A program made the translations under genes and the position numbers. Shown one piece after another: positions 15,837-24,669 of a DNA stretch of 64,000 nucleotides; positions within the stretch are counted from its first letter, which is position 1, and each line of letters begins with the position of its first letter. The notes under the pieces were generated by a model. That model searched no databases. It had not been told where the DNA came from and saw nothing but the letters and a program-made list of their open reading frames with translations. Location: assembly GCA_031552735.1 (NCBI GenBank), contig JAVBMF010000026.1, positions 1 to 64,000 of the forward strand, read 5' to 3'. This stretch comes from JAVBUY01 sp031552735. Its GTDB lineage: Bacteria > Bacillota > Clostridia > Christensenellales > Aristaeellaceae.

Positions 15837-15963
15837 AACAGGCAGTCGATAAACGCCCATCTGCGGCGTCAGCGCTTTGCCGATCTTGTCGGCGTATGAA
15901 CCATACGCCTGCTGCGGGCGGTCTCGCGCTTCCGCCACATCTGGCATTTCTCGGCGGCCTGTT
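15837..15963 (+). repeat. palindromic intergenic element, copy 2
   Basis: Outer arms AACAGGC (15837-15843) and GCCTGTT (15957-15963) pair perfectly. Inside are CCCATCTGCGGCGTC, a middle stem GCGC..GCCG/CGG..GCGC with an internal loop, the apical hairpin GGCGTAT/ATACGCC and the right-hand block ACATCTGG. Same order and orientation as copy 1. It begins 15 bases after the mazF stop. Confidence 0.75.
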
Positions 15964-16044
15964 TCTGCAAAAGCTTGCGGGACAAGCTAAGGGACGCACC
16001 GCGTCACTTCTATTTCTATTTTTGATTATGGCTGGAGGGCTTTG

Positions 16045-16902
16045 ATGCAAGCGATGTGGACCCGGGAGCGCGTGCGCGCGTATGTGGAGCTATCGGTGGG
16101 CTGCGTGATCGCCGCGCTGTCCTTTGACCTGTTTTTTCTGCCCAACAATATTGCGCCGGGCGGTATTACCGGTATCGCGACGCTGATCAATTCCATGGTT
16201 GGCGCGCCGGTCGGATTGACTGCCATCGTGCTGAATATCCCGCTGTTTTTATTCGGCTATCGGCTGGTAGGTCGATCGTTTGCGCTGCGCTCGCTGGTGG
16301 CGATGCTGCTGTTGTCGCTGCTCATCGACCTGATTCCGCAGATGCCGCCGCCGCACGACATGCTGCTGGCGTCGGTATTCGGCGGGCTGCTGATGGGCAT
16401 CGGCCTGGGCATGGTGCTGCGCGCGGGGGCGACGACTGGCGGCACCGATCTGCTGGCCAAGATGATCCATTACCATTGGTCGCCGATCTCGGTGGGCGGC
16501 GTGCTGCTGATCATCGACTGCCTGGTGGTCATCGCCGCCGGATTCGTGTTCGACGCGCAGGCCGCGTTGTACGCGATGGTGGCGCTGCTGGTGTGCAGCA
16601 AGGTGATCGATATTGTGCTGCAAGGATTCAACAACGCCAAGCAGCTGTGGATCAACACCGCCCGGGGCGCCGACATCGCCGCGCGCATCACCAGCGAGAT
16701 GGATCGCGGTGCGACGCTGATCCCTGCGATCGGTGCGTATAGCGGCGCAAAGCGCGACATGGTATTCTGCGTGGTCAGCACAGTGGAAGTCGCGCGGCTC
16801 AAGGCGCTGATCGCCGAAATCGACCCACGCGCGTTTGTCACCGTGTCGGATGTGCACGAGGCGATGGGCGAGGGCTTCCGTGGGCTGGAGCAAAAGAAGT
16901 AG
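16045..16902 (+). CDS. YitT family membrane protein (DUF2179)
   Basis: A 285-residue protein with five or six membrane helices in the first two thirds (for example GCVIAALSFDLFFLPNNIAPGG, split as GCVIAALSFDLF and FLPNNIAPGG; ASVFGGLLMGIGLGMVL; GGVLLIIDCLVVIAAGFVF) and a cytoplasmic C-terminal DUF2179 domain (about residues 220-275, with GATLIPAIGAYSGAKRDMV). The motif ATTGGTDLLAK is typical of the family. GGAGGG lies 5 bases before the ATG at 16045; an in-frame TTG at 16042 is less likely. Role unknown; proposed transport or sensing functions are unproven. Confidence 0.9.
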   Translation: MQAMWTRERVRAYVELSVGCVIAALSFDLFFLPNNIAPGGITGIATLINSMVGAPVGLTAIVLNIPLFLFGYRLVGRSFALRSLVAMLLLSLLIDLIPQMPPPHDMLLASVFGGLLMGIGLGMVLRAGATTGGTDLLAKMIHYHWSPISVGGVLLIIDCLVVIAAGFVFDAQAALYAMVALLVCSKVIDIVLQGFNNAKQLWINTARGADIAARITSEMDRGATLIPAIGAYSGAKRDMVFCVVSTVEVARLKALIAEIDPRAFVTVSDVHEAMGEGFRGLEQKK

Positions 16903-16938
16903 AGAATACGAAAGAATCGGTGCGGGGAGGGGACGCGC

Positions 16939-19314
16939 GTGGACAAGCCCGGCAACGGCGGAGCGGGATGCCGCGTGCGTGCCGCTGTGCGCACCGTGGT
17001 AGAGTTTTCCATCCACGGCGAGGATCTGGCGCCGGGTGGCAGCCAGGTGGGCGCGATGCTCGACGGCGGACAGGCGCACCGCGCGCGCCAGAAAACCGCG
17101 CGCGAACGGCACGAGGATTACGAGGCCGAGGTGGCGCTGTCGGCGACCGTGCCAGGCGAGCTGGTAACGCTGGAGATCACCGGCCGCGCGGATGGCCTGT
17201 TTTTGCGCGATGGCGTGCTGGTGGTCGAGGAGATCAAACACAGCGCGCACGGCGCGGCGTTGGCCGACGCATGGCCGGAGCACTGGGCGCAGGCGGCGTG
17301 CTATGGACACATGCTGTGTGCCGGGCGCGACCTGCCCGAGGTGCTGCTGCGCGTTCTGTACGTAGACATTCGCGGCGAGCAGGTGGCCTGCTTTGAGCGG
17401 CGGCAGGACGCGGATTGTTTGGCGAATGATTTTGCCGCGCTGGCGATGCGCTACCTGGCTTTTCTGGAGCGCCAGGCCCATTGGCGCGCGCGGCGAGACC
17501 AGGGCATTGCGGCGCTGGGCTTTCCGTTTGAGGGCTATCGTGCTGGGCAGCGCGAGTTCGCGGCCAACGCCTACATCGCGATTCGCGAGAAGCGGCGATT
17601 ACTGGCGCAGGCGCCCACCGGCATCGGCAAGACCGTGGCGGCGCTCTTTCCGGCGCTCAAGGCGCTGGGCGAGGGCCTGACCGCGCAGATCTTTTATCTG
17701 ACGGCGCGCACCACTGGCCGCGCGCTGGCACTGGACGCGCTGGCGCAGCTCTGTGAAAAGGGGTTGCCGCTGCGCGCGCTGGAGATTATGGCCAAGGAAA
17801 AGTGCTGCCCGCGCGAGGGCGGCATGCATTGCGACCCATTGGCGTGCAAGTATGCCAAGGGTTTTTTTGTGCGGCTGGATGATGCGCTGGACGACATGTG
17901 CGCGCGGGAAAGCTGGCGGCATGAGGTGGTGCGCGAGGTGGCGCTGGCGCACGAGGTCTGCCCGTTCGAGTTTTCGCTGTGCCTGTGCGAGATCGCCGAC
18001 GTGGTGGTGTGCGACTACAACTATGCGTTCGACCCCAACGCGCGGTTGATTCGCGTGTTTCAGTTCCGGCGCGACATGACGCTGCTGGTGGACGAGGCGC
18101 ACCATCTGGTGGATCGCGCGCGCGACATGCTCAGCGCGCAGATGGATAGCGAGGCGCTGCGGCTGGCCAGGCGCGTCTGGCGCACGGCGCAGGGCAGCAA
18201 GAACGCGCTGTATCGCGCGGTCACCGCGCTGATGAGGGCGCTGGAGGCACAGCGCACCGAGATGGTCGCGCACGAGGATATCCCTGTCGATTTTGTCGAT
18301 CTGCGCGGGGAGACCGAGGCGTTTGTCCATGTCGCGGGGGATGCACTGGGTCTGTCGCCGGGTCGCGAGTTGCTCGATGCGTTCCTGATGGCGCAGCAGT
18401 ATGTGAGTTGCCTGTCGCGCATGGACGACGCGTACATCCCGCTGCGCGAGAGGCGCGGCAAGGAGATTGCGCTGCGCCTGCGCTGCCTGGATCCAGCGGC
18501 GTATCTGAAAAAATGCACCGAGAAACTGCGCGGCGTGGTGCTGTTCTCCGCGACGCTGTCGCCGCTGCGCGGGTATGCGCGGCTATTGGGTGTGGACATC
18601 GAGGCAGACGGCCTGCTGGCGCTGCCCTCGCCCTTCCCGGCGGAGCACCTGCGCGTGGTGTGCCGCCGCGCGTCCACTCGCTATGCGCACCGGGGCGACA
18701 CCGCGCATGCGGTCGCCGAGGCAGTGGCGGCGATGGCGCTCGCTGAGCCAGGCAACTACCTATGCATGTTTCCCTCGTATGCCTACATGCGCCAGATCGC
18801 GGAATTGCTGCCGGAGCTGCTGCCCGGGGTGGACATCCTGATCCAGCAGAGCGGCATGGACGAGGCAGCGAGGACGGCGTTTCTGGATTCCTTTGTGCCG
18901 CGCGACAAGACGCTGCTCGGTCTGTGCGTGATGGGCGGCGCGTTTGCCGAGGGCATCGATCTACCGGGCGACCGGTTGAGTGGCGTGGCGGTGGTGGGCA
19001 TCGGCCTGCCGCAGGTGTGCGTGGAGCGCGAGGCGCTGCGCGACTACTACGAGCGCAAGCTGGGCGATGGCTTTGCCTATGCCTATCGCTACCCGGGCAT
19101 CACGCGCGTGACACAGGCTGTGGGGCGCGTTATCCGCACCGAGCGCGACGTCGGTGTGGCGGTGCTGATCGACGACCGCTTTTTGCAGTCGCAGGTGGCA
19201 TCGCTGCTGCCGCCCGGGTGGCACCCGCTGCGCGTGGCGGGCGGCGGAGACCAGGTGCGCGAGCAACTGGAGGCGTTTTGGCGGGCACAAGTGTCTGGTG
19301 AGCCGATGGGGTGA
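16939..19314 (+). CDS. XPD/DinG-type Fe-S helicase with N-terminal nuclease-like domain
   Basis: A 791-residue superfamily 2 helicase. The N-terminus (about residues 20-170) resembles a PD-(D/E)XK nuclease (GRADGLF ... VVEEIKHSAH, with a downstream QAACYGHML). The helicase has Walker A QAPTGIGKTVAAL (about residue 225), DEAH box VDEAHHL (about 385), and the C-terminal motifs GAFAEGIDLPGD and QAVGRVIRTERD. Cysteines for a 4Fe-4S cluster follow motif Ia (CCPREGGMHCDPLACKYAKG). Expected role: unwinding and trimming DNA during repair. Start is GTG with GGGGAGGGG 6 bases upstream. Similar nuclease-helicase fusions are common in Clostridia. Confidence 0.88.
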   Translation: MDKPGNGGAGCRVRAAVRTVVEFSIHGEDLAPGGSQVGAMLDGGQAHRARQKTARERHEDYEAEVALSATVPGELVTLEITGRADGLFLRDGVLVVEEIKHSAHGAALADAWPEHWAQAACYGHMLCAGRDLPEVLLRVLYVDIRGEQVACFERRQDADCLANDFAALAMRYLAFLERQAHWRARRDQGIAALGFPFEGYRAGQREFAANAYIAIREKRRLLAQAPTGIGKTVAALFPALKALGEGLTAQIFYLTARTTGRALALDALAQLCEKGLPLRALEIMAKEKCCPREGGMHCDPLACKYAKGFFVRLDDALDDMCARESWRHEVVREVALAHEVCPFEFSLCLCEIADVVVCDYNYAFDPNARLIRVFQFRRDMTLLVDEAHHLVDRARDMLSAQMDSEALRLARRVWRTAQGSKNALYRAVTALMRALEAQRTEMVAHEDIPVDFVDLRGETEAFVHVAGDALGLSPGRELLDAFLMAQQYVSCLSRMDDAYIPLRERRGKEIALRLRCLDPAAYLKKCTEKLRGVVLFSATLSPLRGYARLLGVDIEADGLLALPSPFPAEHLRVVCRRASTRYAHRGDTAHAVAEAVAAMALAEPGNYLCMFPSYAYMRQIAELLPELLPGVDILIQQSGMDEAARTAFLDSFVPRDKTLLGLCVMGGAFAEGIDLPGDRLSGVAVVGIGLPQVCVEREALRDYYERKLGDGFAYAYRYPGITRVTQAVGRVIRTERDVGVAVLIDDRFLQSQVASLLPPGWHPLRVAGGGDQVREQLEAFWRAQVSGEPMG

Positions 19315-19339
19315 CCGGGGTGGTTTTTGCTTTTATGGG

Positions 19340-19369
19340 TTGACAATTTTACGGAGAAAAGCGTATACT
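19340..19369 (+). promoter_or_regulatory. sigma-A promoter of the uronate operon
   Basis: Perfect TTGACA (19340-19345), an 18-base spacer and TATACT (19364-19369). Inverted repeats begin right after the -10 box. Confidence 0.85.
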
Positions 19370-19370
19370 A

Positions 19371-19407
19371 TTCTTACATAAGAACATCGTTCATATATAA
19401 GAACGAT
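19371..19407 (+). promoter_or_regulatory. paired palindromic operators, probably for the IclR regulator
   Basis: Two adjacent inverted repeats cover the transcription start: TTCTTA-ca-TAAGAA (19371-19384) and ATCGTTC-atatataa-GAACGAT (19386-19407). A third dyad CCGAT/ATCGG lies at 19411-19428. A repressor bound here would block initiation; the adjacent IclR gene is the obvious candidate and would be autoregulated, with a uronate intermediate such as KDG as inducer (inferred). Confidence 0.65.
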
Positions 19408-19468
19408 AACCGATCGTTTTGTATCGGCGGTATTTTGTGTGCGCAATCAGGATGCGGAGGAGAACGGC

Positions 19469-20230
19469 ATGTCGGAATCTGTCAACCGTACCCTGGCGCG
19501 CGGACTGGACATCCTGACGCTGCTCAGCGAGACGCCGCGTGGGCTGGAGCTGCATGAGGTCGCCCGCATGCTGGCGCTGCCCAAGTCCAGCGCGCACAAC
19601 CTGCTGCACACGCTACTGGACAAGCGCTTCATCCGCTACGACGCAGACACCGCGCACTACTCGCTGTCCTATAGGCTGATGGAAATCGGCGCGGCCGCTC
19701 GCGCGGAAACCAGCGTGGAGACCATGATTCGCCAATACATGCAGGACATTTCCAGCACCTGCAATGAGACTGTGCACTGCGGCGTGCCCGACGGCACCGA
19801 CGTAGTGTACGTGGATAAAATTGAGAGCACGCGCTCGATCCGCATGACCTCGCGCATCGGCCTGCGCATGCCGCTATATTGCACGGCGATGGGCCGCGCG
19901 ATTCTGGCGGCGCTGCCCGACGAGCAGGTGCGCGAGTTGCTGGCGCATCAGCAATTTGAACAACTGACGCCGCACACCGTCTGCTCGATGGACGAATTGC
20001 TGGATATCCTGGCAATCGTGCGCGAAAAAGGCTTCGCGACCGAAACTGAGGAAAACAACGAAAATGTCTGCTGCATCGGCGTGGCCATTCGGGATCGGGA
20101 CGGCATTCCGCGCTATGCGATCAGCGTGTCGATGCCCACCTTCCGTGCCGATGCGCACCAGAAACAGCAAGCCGAGCAGCGTCTGCTGCGCGCGCAGCGC
20201 AAGATCGAACAATACTTCTGCATGGCATAG
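19469..20230 (+). CDS. IclR family transcriptional regulator of uronate use
   Basis: A 253-residue regulator. The N-terminal winged helix runs through LELHEVARMLALPKSSAHNL (about residues 28-47), followed by the GAF-like effector domain (from about residue 80: HCGVPDGTDVVYVDKIES, GLRMPLYCTAMGRAILA, GFATETEENNENVCCIGVAI). Its placement as first gene of the uxa cluster and its similarity to the KdgR type suggest control by KDG or a related intermediate. GGAGGAGA precedes the ATG at 19469. The whole downstream operon could be under its control through the operators in front. Confidence 0.9.
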   Translation: MSESVNRTLARGLDILTLLSETPRGLELHEVARMLALPKSSAHNLLHTLLDKRFIRYDADTAHYSLSYRLMEIGAAARAETSVETMIRQYMQDISSTCNETVHCGVPDGTDVVYVDKIESTRSIRMTSRIGLRMPLYCTAMGRAILAALPDEQVRELLAHQQFEQLTPHTVCSMDELLDILAIVREKGFATETEENNENVCCIGVAIRDRDGIPRYAISVSMPTFRADAHQKQQAEQRLLRAQRKIEQYFCMA

Positions 20231-20257
20231 AGAAGCTGAAAAGTGGGAGGCGGGCAT

Positions 20258-21736
20258 ATGGAGCGGCTCAGCAAAGCGGTGGCGGCCAAGGCCAAGGTAG
20301 CGTATACGCCGATCATCGCGCGTTCGGAGAAAGTGTTGCAGTTCGGTGAAGGCGGCTTTCTGCGCGCGTTCGTCGATCAGATGATCGACGCCGCCAACCA
20401 GAAAGGCGTTATCGACGCTGGCGTCGTGGTTGTGCAGCCCATCGAAAAGGGGCTGTGCCATATGCTCGACGAGCAGGAGGGGCTCTACACGCTGGTGCTG
20501 CGCGGCAAGGAGGACGGTCAGGTGGTGCGCGACAAGCGCATCATCACCGCGATCTCGCGCACGGTCAATCCCTACAGCGATTACCAGGCCTACCTGGACT
20601 GCGCGAAGAACCCCGACCTGCGCTTTATCGTGTCCAACACCACCGAGGCGGGCATCGTCTACACCGGCACGGACAAGTTCGACGACGTGCCGCAGGCCTC
20701 GTTCCCCGGCAAGCTGACGCGCCTGATGTATGAGCGGTTCAACGCGTTCGGCCAGGAGCCGGGCAAGGGCTTCATCCTGCTGCCCTGCGAGCTGATCGAC
20801 AAAAACGGCGACGCGCTCAAAGACGCGGTGATGAAGACCGCGAAACAATGGGCGCTGGGCGAGGCATTCCTGGACTGGATCGACAAGTCCAATATCTTCA
20901 CCAATACGCTGGTGGACCGTATCGTGACCGGCTACCCGCGCGACGACGCGGCGCAAATCCTGGCCGAGCTGGGCTACGAGGATACGCTGCTGGACGCGGC
21001 CGAGCCGTTTGGCCTCTGGGTGATCGAGGGGCCGAGCGCGATCTCCGCCGAGTGGCCGCTGGACAAGGCCGGTCTGCCGGTGATCTTTACAGACAACGTG
21101 ACGCCCTACAAGCTGCGCAAGGTGCGCATGCTCAACGGCGCGCACACCTCGATGGTGCTGGCCGCGTACCTGGCGGGCAAGGACACCGTCGGTCAGTGCA
21201 TGGAGGATCCGGCAATCCGCGCGTACATGACCCGCGCGCTCAATGATGAGATCATGCCCATGCTGCAATTGCCGCAGGACGAGCTAAAAGCATTTTCTGA
21301 CGCGATCTTTGAGCGCTTCGAGAATCCCTTTAACCGCCACTATCTGCTGAGCATCGCATTAAACTCCGTGTCGAAGTTCAAGGCGCGCGTGCTGCCTACC
21401 CTGCTGGAGTATCAGAAGGCGAAGGGCGCGCTGCCCACGGTGCTGACCTTCTCGCTGGCGGCACTGCTGGCGTTTTATCGCGGCAGCTTCGTCGATGGGC
21501 TATATCAGGGCACGCGCGGCGATACGCGCTACCCGATCGCCGACGACCTGGATGTGCAGAACTTCTTCGCCGCGCACAGCGGCGACGACGCGCAGGCGTT
21601 GACGCATGCCGCGCTGTCGCAGACCGGCTTCTGGGGCGAGGATCTGTGCGCCGTGCCTGGGCTGGAAGCGGCGGTGGCGAAGCATCTCGCGGGGATTCTC
21701 TCGGACGGCGCGATGGCCGCCATCAAAGCCCTGTAA
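20258..21736 (+). CDS. uxaB: tagaturonate reductase (altronate oxidoreductase)
   Basis: A 492-residue NAD-dependent polyol/uronate dehydrogenase of the mannitol dehydrogenase superfamily. The N-terminus holds the nucleotide fold (VLQFGEGGFLRAFVDQM, IVSNTTEAGIVYT), and the C-terminal domain begins around residue 260 with the active-site stretch KLRKVRMLNGAHTSMVLAAY, whose Lys, Asn and His are conserved. It reduces tagaturonate to altronate in galacturonate breakdown; activity on fructuronate cannot be excluded. GGGAGG lies 7 bases before the ATG. It is followed 12 bases later by uxaA. Confidence 0.92.
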   Translation: MERLSKAVAAKAKVAYTPIIARSEKVLQFGEGGFLRAFVDQMIDAANQKGVIDAGVVVVQPIEKGLCHMLDEQEGLYTLVLRGKEDGQVVRDKRIITAISRTVNPYSDYQAYLDCAKNPDLRFIVSNTTEAGIVYTGTDKFDDVPQASFPGKLTRLMYERFNAFGQEPGKGFILLPCELIDKNGDALKDAVMKTAKQWALGEAFLDWIDKSNIFTNTLVDRIVTGYPRDDAAQILAELGYEDTLLDAAEPFGLWVIEGPSAISAEWPLDKAGLPVIFTDNVTPYKLRKVRMLNGAHTSMVLAAYLAGKDTVGQCMEDPAIRAYMTRALNDEIMPMLQLPQDELKAFSDAIFERFENPFNRHYLLSIALNSVSKFKARVLPTLLEYQKAKGALPTVLTFSLAALLAFYRGSFVDGLYQGTRGDTRYPIADDLDVQNFFAAHSGDDAQALTHAALSQTGFWGEDLCAVPGLEAAVAKHLAGILSDGAMAAIKAL

Positions 21737-21748
21737 GCAGGAGGCACC

Positions 21749-23233
21749 ATGCACGAGCAAGCCATTCGCATTCATCCGCGAGACAATGTGGGCGTCGCCA
21801 TCGTGCCGCTGATTGCGGGGCAGACGCACCTGGGCGTGACGCTGCGGCAGGATATCCCCGCGGGGCACAAGTTCGCGCTCATGGATATCGCGGTGAACGA
21901 TCACGTGGCCAAGTACGCGTTTCCCATCGGCAGAGCGACGCAGGCAATTGCAGCTGGGGACTGGGTGCACTCGCACAACCTCAAGACCAACCTGTCCGGC
22001 ATCCTGGACTACACGTACCAGCCGCACCGCATCGCGTCGGTGCAAGACGCACCGCCGCGCGCGACTTTTGCGGGCTACCCCCGCGCCGACGGTCGCGCCG
22101 GTATCCGCAACGAGCTCTGGATTCTGCCGATGGTCGGCTGTGTGAACGGCACGGCGCAGCGCCTGGTTAGGCAGGCCGCCGAGGCGCTGGGCAAGCGGGT
22201 GCCCGATGGCATTCATACCTTCGTGCATCCCTACGGCTGCTCGCAGCTGGGCGGCGACCATGAGATGACGCAGCGCACATTGGCCGCGCTGGCCACGCAC
22301 CCCAATGCGGGCGGCGTGCTGGTGCTCGGCCTGGGCTGCGAGAACAACACGATGGAATCCTTCCGGAAGCTGCTGGATGGCGCGGATCAGACCCGCATGC
22401 GCTTCCTGGTGACGCAGCAGGTTGAGGACGAGGAGTCGGCCGCAATGGCGCTGCTCGGCGAGCTGGCCGAGCGCATCGCGCAGGATCAGCGCGAGCCGGT
22501 GGGCATCGACAAGCTGGTGGTCGGCCTGAAGTGCGGTGGCAGCGACGGATTCTCCGGCATCACCGCCAATCCGCTGCTCGGCGCGTTTTCCGATGCACTG
22601 ATCGCTGCGGGTGGAACCTCCGCGCTGACCGAAGTGCCCGAGATGTTCGGCGCGGAGACGCTGCTGATGAACCGATGCAAGGACGAGCCGACCTTCCAGA
22701 AGGCGGTTGCGCTGATCAATGACTTCAAGCACTACTTCGAGCGCCACAACCAGGCGATCTATGAAAACCCCTCGCCGGGCAACAAGGCGGGCGGCATCAC
22801 CACGCTGGAGGAGAAGTCGCTGGGCTGCACGCAGAAGGGCGGCGCAGGCGCGGTGACCGACGTGCTGGGCTATGCCGAGCGCATCAAAACCCCAGGGCTC
22901 ACCCTGCTGTCCGGCCCGGGCACCGACATCTGCGCGGTGACCGACCTGGCGGCGGCGGGCTGCCAACTGATCCTGTTCACCACCGGGCGCGGCACGCCGC
23001 TGGGCGGGCCGGTGCCCACCGTGAAAGTGTCCACCAACAGCGACCTGGCGAGGCGCAAGCCGCACTGGATCGACTTCGATGCGGGGCGGCTGCTCTCTGG
23101 CACCGCAATGCCCGCGTTGACGCAGGAACTGTTCAGCCTGGTGCTGGACATCGCCGACGGCAAGCGCCAAACCATGAATGAACAGCATGATTACCGCGAA
23201 ATCGCGATTTTCAAAGATGGCGTCACCATGTGA
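21749..23233 (+). CDS. uxaA: altronate dehydratase
   Basis: A 494-residue enzyme of the UxaA/GarD family that removes water from altronate to give 2-keto-3-deoxygluconate. The N-terminal SAF-like domain (about residues 1-90) is fused to the large dehydratase domain. Visible conserved segments: GYPRADGRAGIRNELWILP, FVHPYGCSQLGGDHEMT, LGLGCENNTMESF, GLKCGGSDGFSGITANP and TTGRGTPLGGPVPTVK. The conserved Cys and His residues likely bind the Fe2+ cofactor. GGAGG precedes the ATG. Single-chain form, as in most bacteria. Confidence 0.95.
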   Translation: MHEQAIRIHPRDNVGVAIVPLIAGQTHLGVTLRQDIPAGHKFALMDIAVNDHVAKYAFPIGRATQAIAAGDWVHSHNLKTNLSGILDYTYQPHRIASVQDAPPRATFAGYPRADGRAGIRNELWILPMVGCVNGTAQRLVRQAAEALGKRVPDGIHTFVHPYGCSQLGGDHEMTQRTLAALATHPNAGGVLVLGLGCENNTMESFRKLLDGADQTRMRFLVTQQVEDEESAAMALLGELAERIAQDQREPVGIDKLVVGLKCGGSDGFSGITANPLLGAFSDALIAAGGTSALTEVPEMFGAETLLMNRCKDEPTFQKAVALINDFKHYFERHNQAIYENPSPGNKAGGITTLEEKSLGCTQKGGAGAVTDVLGYAERIKTPGLTLLSGPGTDICAVTDLAAAGCQLILFTTGRGTPLGGPVPTVKVSTNSDLARRKPHWIDFDAGRLLSGTAMPALTQELFSLVLDIADGKRQTMNEQHDYREIAIFKDGVTM

Positions 23234-23254
23234 ACACGCAAAGGAGGCACGGGG

Positions 23255-24658
23255 ATGAAAGAGTTCATGGATCGAGAGTTTATGCTAAGCAGCGAGACCG
23301 CGCGCACGCTCTTCCACGACTACGCGGAGGACATGCCGATCTACGACTACCATTGCCACTTGAGCCCGCGCGAGATCTATGAGAACGTGCAGTATCGGAA
23401 CATCGGCCACCTGATGCTCGGCGGCGACCACTACAAGTGGCGCGCGATGCTGTCCAACGGCGTGCCGGAAGAAAACATTCGCGGCAAGGGCAGCGACTGG
23501 GAGAAGTTCTATGCGTTCGCTGGCACGCTGAAGTACGCGATTGGCAACCCGCTGTTTCATTGGACGCATCTGGAGCTCCAGCGTGTGTTCGGCATCCACG
23601 AGGTGCTCAGTGAGGCCACCGCCAAGGCGATCTGGGACAAAGCCAACGCGATGCTGGCTACCGAGGACTTCCGCTGCCGCCGACTGATCGAAAAATTCAA
23701 CGTGACGCTGTTGTGCACCACCGATGACCCGTGCGACGACCTCGAGTTCCACAAGAAGCTGGCCGAGGACAAGAGCTTTTCCGTCAAGGTGCTGCCCGCC
23801 TTCCGCCCTGACAAGGCCATCAACATCGACCGTGGCGGGTTTGTGGACTACATTGCGCTTTTAGGCCGCGTGTCGGGCATGGATACGCTGAACTTCGACA
23901 CCATGCTCGAGGCGCTGGAAGCGCGCGTGGCGTACTTTCACAAGTGCGGCGCGCGTGTCAGCGACCATGCGCTGGACAAGGTGGCCTATGCCACGCCCAG
24001 CTACACCGTGGCGCGCGAGGCGTTCCGCAAGGCGCTGGCCGGTGAGCCGCTGCACGACTACGAGGTGGATACCTACAAGACCTGCGTGCTGCTGAGCCTG
24101 GGCAAGATGTACCACCAGCGCGACTGGGTGATGCAGTATCATATCGGTGCACAGCGCAATAACAACCCGCGCATGTTCAAGCAGTATGGGCCGGACGTGG
24201 GCTTTGACTCGATCGCAGACGGCGAAGTGGCCGAGAATCTGTCCAAACTGCTGGCTGCGCAGGATATCGACGATCGCCTGCCCAAGACCATCCTCTATTG
24301 CCTGAATCCCAAGGACAACTATGTGATCGGCACCATGCTCGGCAACTTCCAAGGCGGCGTGCCGGGCAAAATCCAATTCGGGTCGGGCTGGTGGTTCTGT
24401 GATCAGCGCGACGGCATGACCGAGCAGCTCAAGGCGCTGGCCAGCCTGGGCCTGCTGGGCCGCTTCGTGGGCATGCTGACCGACAGCCGCTCCTTCGTCT
24501 CCTATCCGCGCCACGAGTACTTCCGCCGCATCCTGTGCGATCTGATCGGCACCTGGGTGGAAAATGGCGAGTATCCGGCGGACATGGACACGCTGGGTGA
24601 TCTGGTGAAGGGCATTTGCTATCACAATGCCGTCGAATACTTCGGCATCGAACTATAA
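23255..24658 (+). CDS. uxaC: glucuronate/galacturonate isomerase
   Basis: A 467-residue uronate isomerase of the amidohydrolase superfamily, turning glucuronate into fructuronate and galacturonate into tagaturonate, the first step of the pathway. Conserved features: PIYDYHCHLSPREIYEN with the HxH metal site (about residues 26-42), LLCTTDDPCDDLEFH, KVLPAFRPDKA, MQYHIGAQRNNNPRMF and GMLTDSRSFVSYPRHEYFRR. Normal length. AAGGAGG lies 7 bases before the ATG. Only 21 bases separate it from uxaA. Confidence 0.96.
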   Translation: MKEFMDREFMLSSETARTLFHDYAEDMPIYDYHCHLSPREIYENVQYRNIGHLMLGGDHYKWRAMLSNGVPEENIRGKGSDWEKFYAFAGTLKYAIGNPLFHWTHLELQRVFGIHEVLSEATAKAIWDKANAMLATEDFRCRRLIEKFNVTLLCTTDDPCDDLEFHKKLAEDKSFSVKVLPAFRPDKAINIDRGGFVDYIALLGRVSGMDTLNFDTMLEALEARVAYFHKCGARVSDHALDKVAYATPSYTVAREAFRKALAGEPLHDYEVDTYKTCVLLSLGKMYHQRDWVMQYHIGAQRNNNPRMFKQYGPDVGFDSIADGEVAENLSKLLAAQDIDDRLPKTILYCLNPKDNYVIGTMLGNFQGGVPGKIQFGSGWWFCDQRDGMTEQLKALASLGLLGRFVGMLTDSRSFVSYPRHEYFRRILCDLIGTWVENGEYPADMDTLGDLVKGICYHNAVEYFGIEL

Positions 24659-24669
24659 AGGAGCACACC

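Noticed and set aside
15818..16045. 75-codon open frame across the repeat element after mazF
   Set aside because: It is made almost entirely of the palindromic element and shows no protein pattern.
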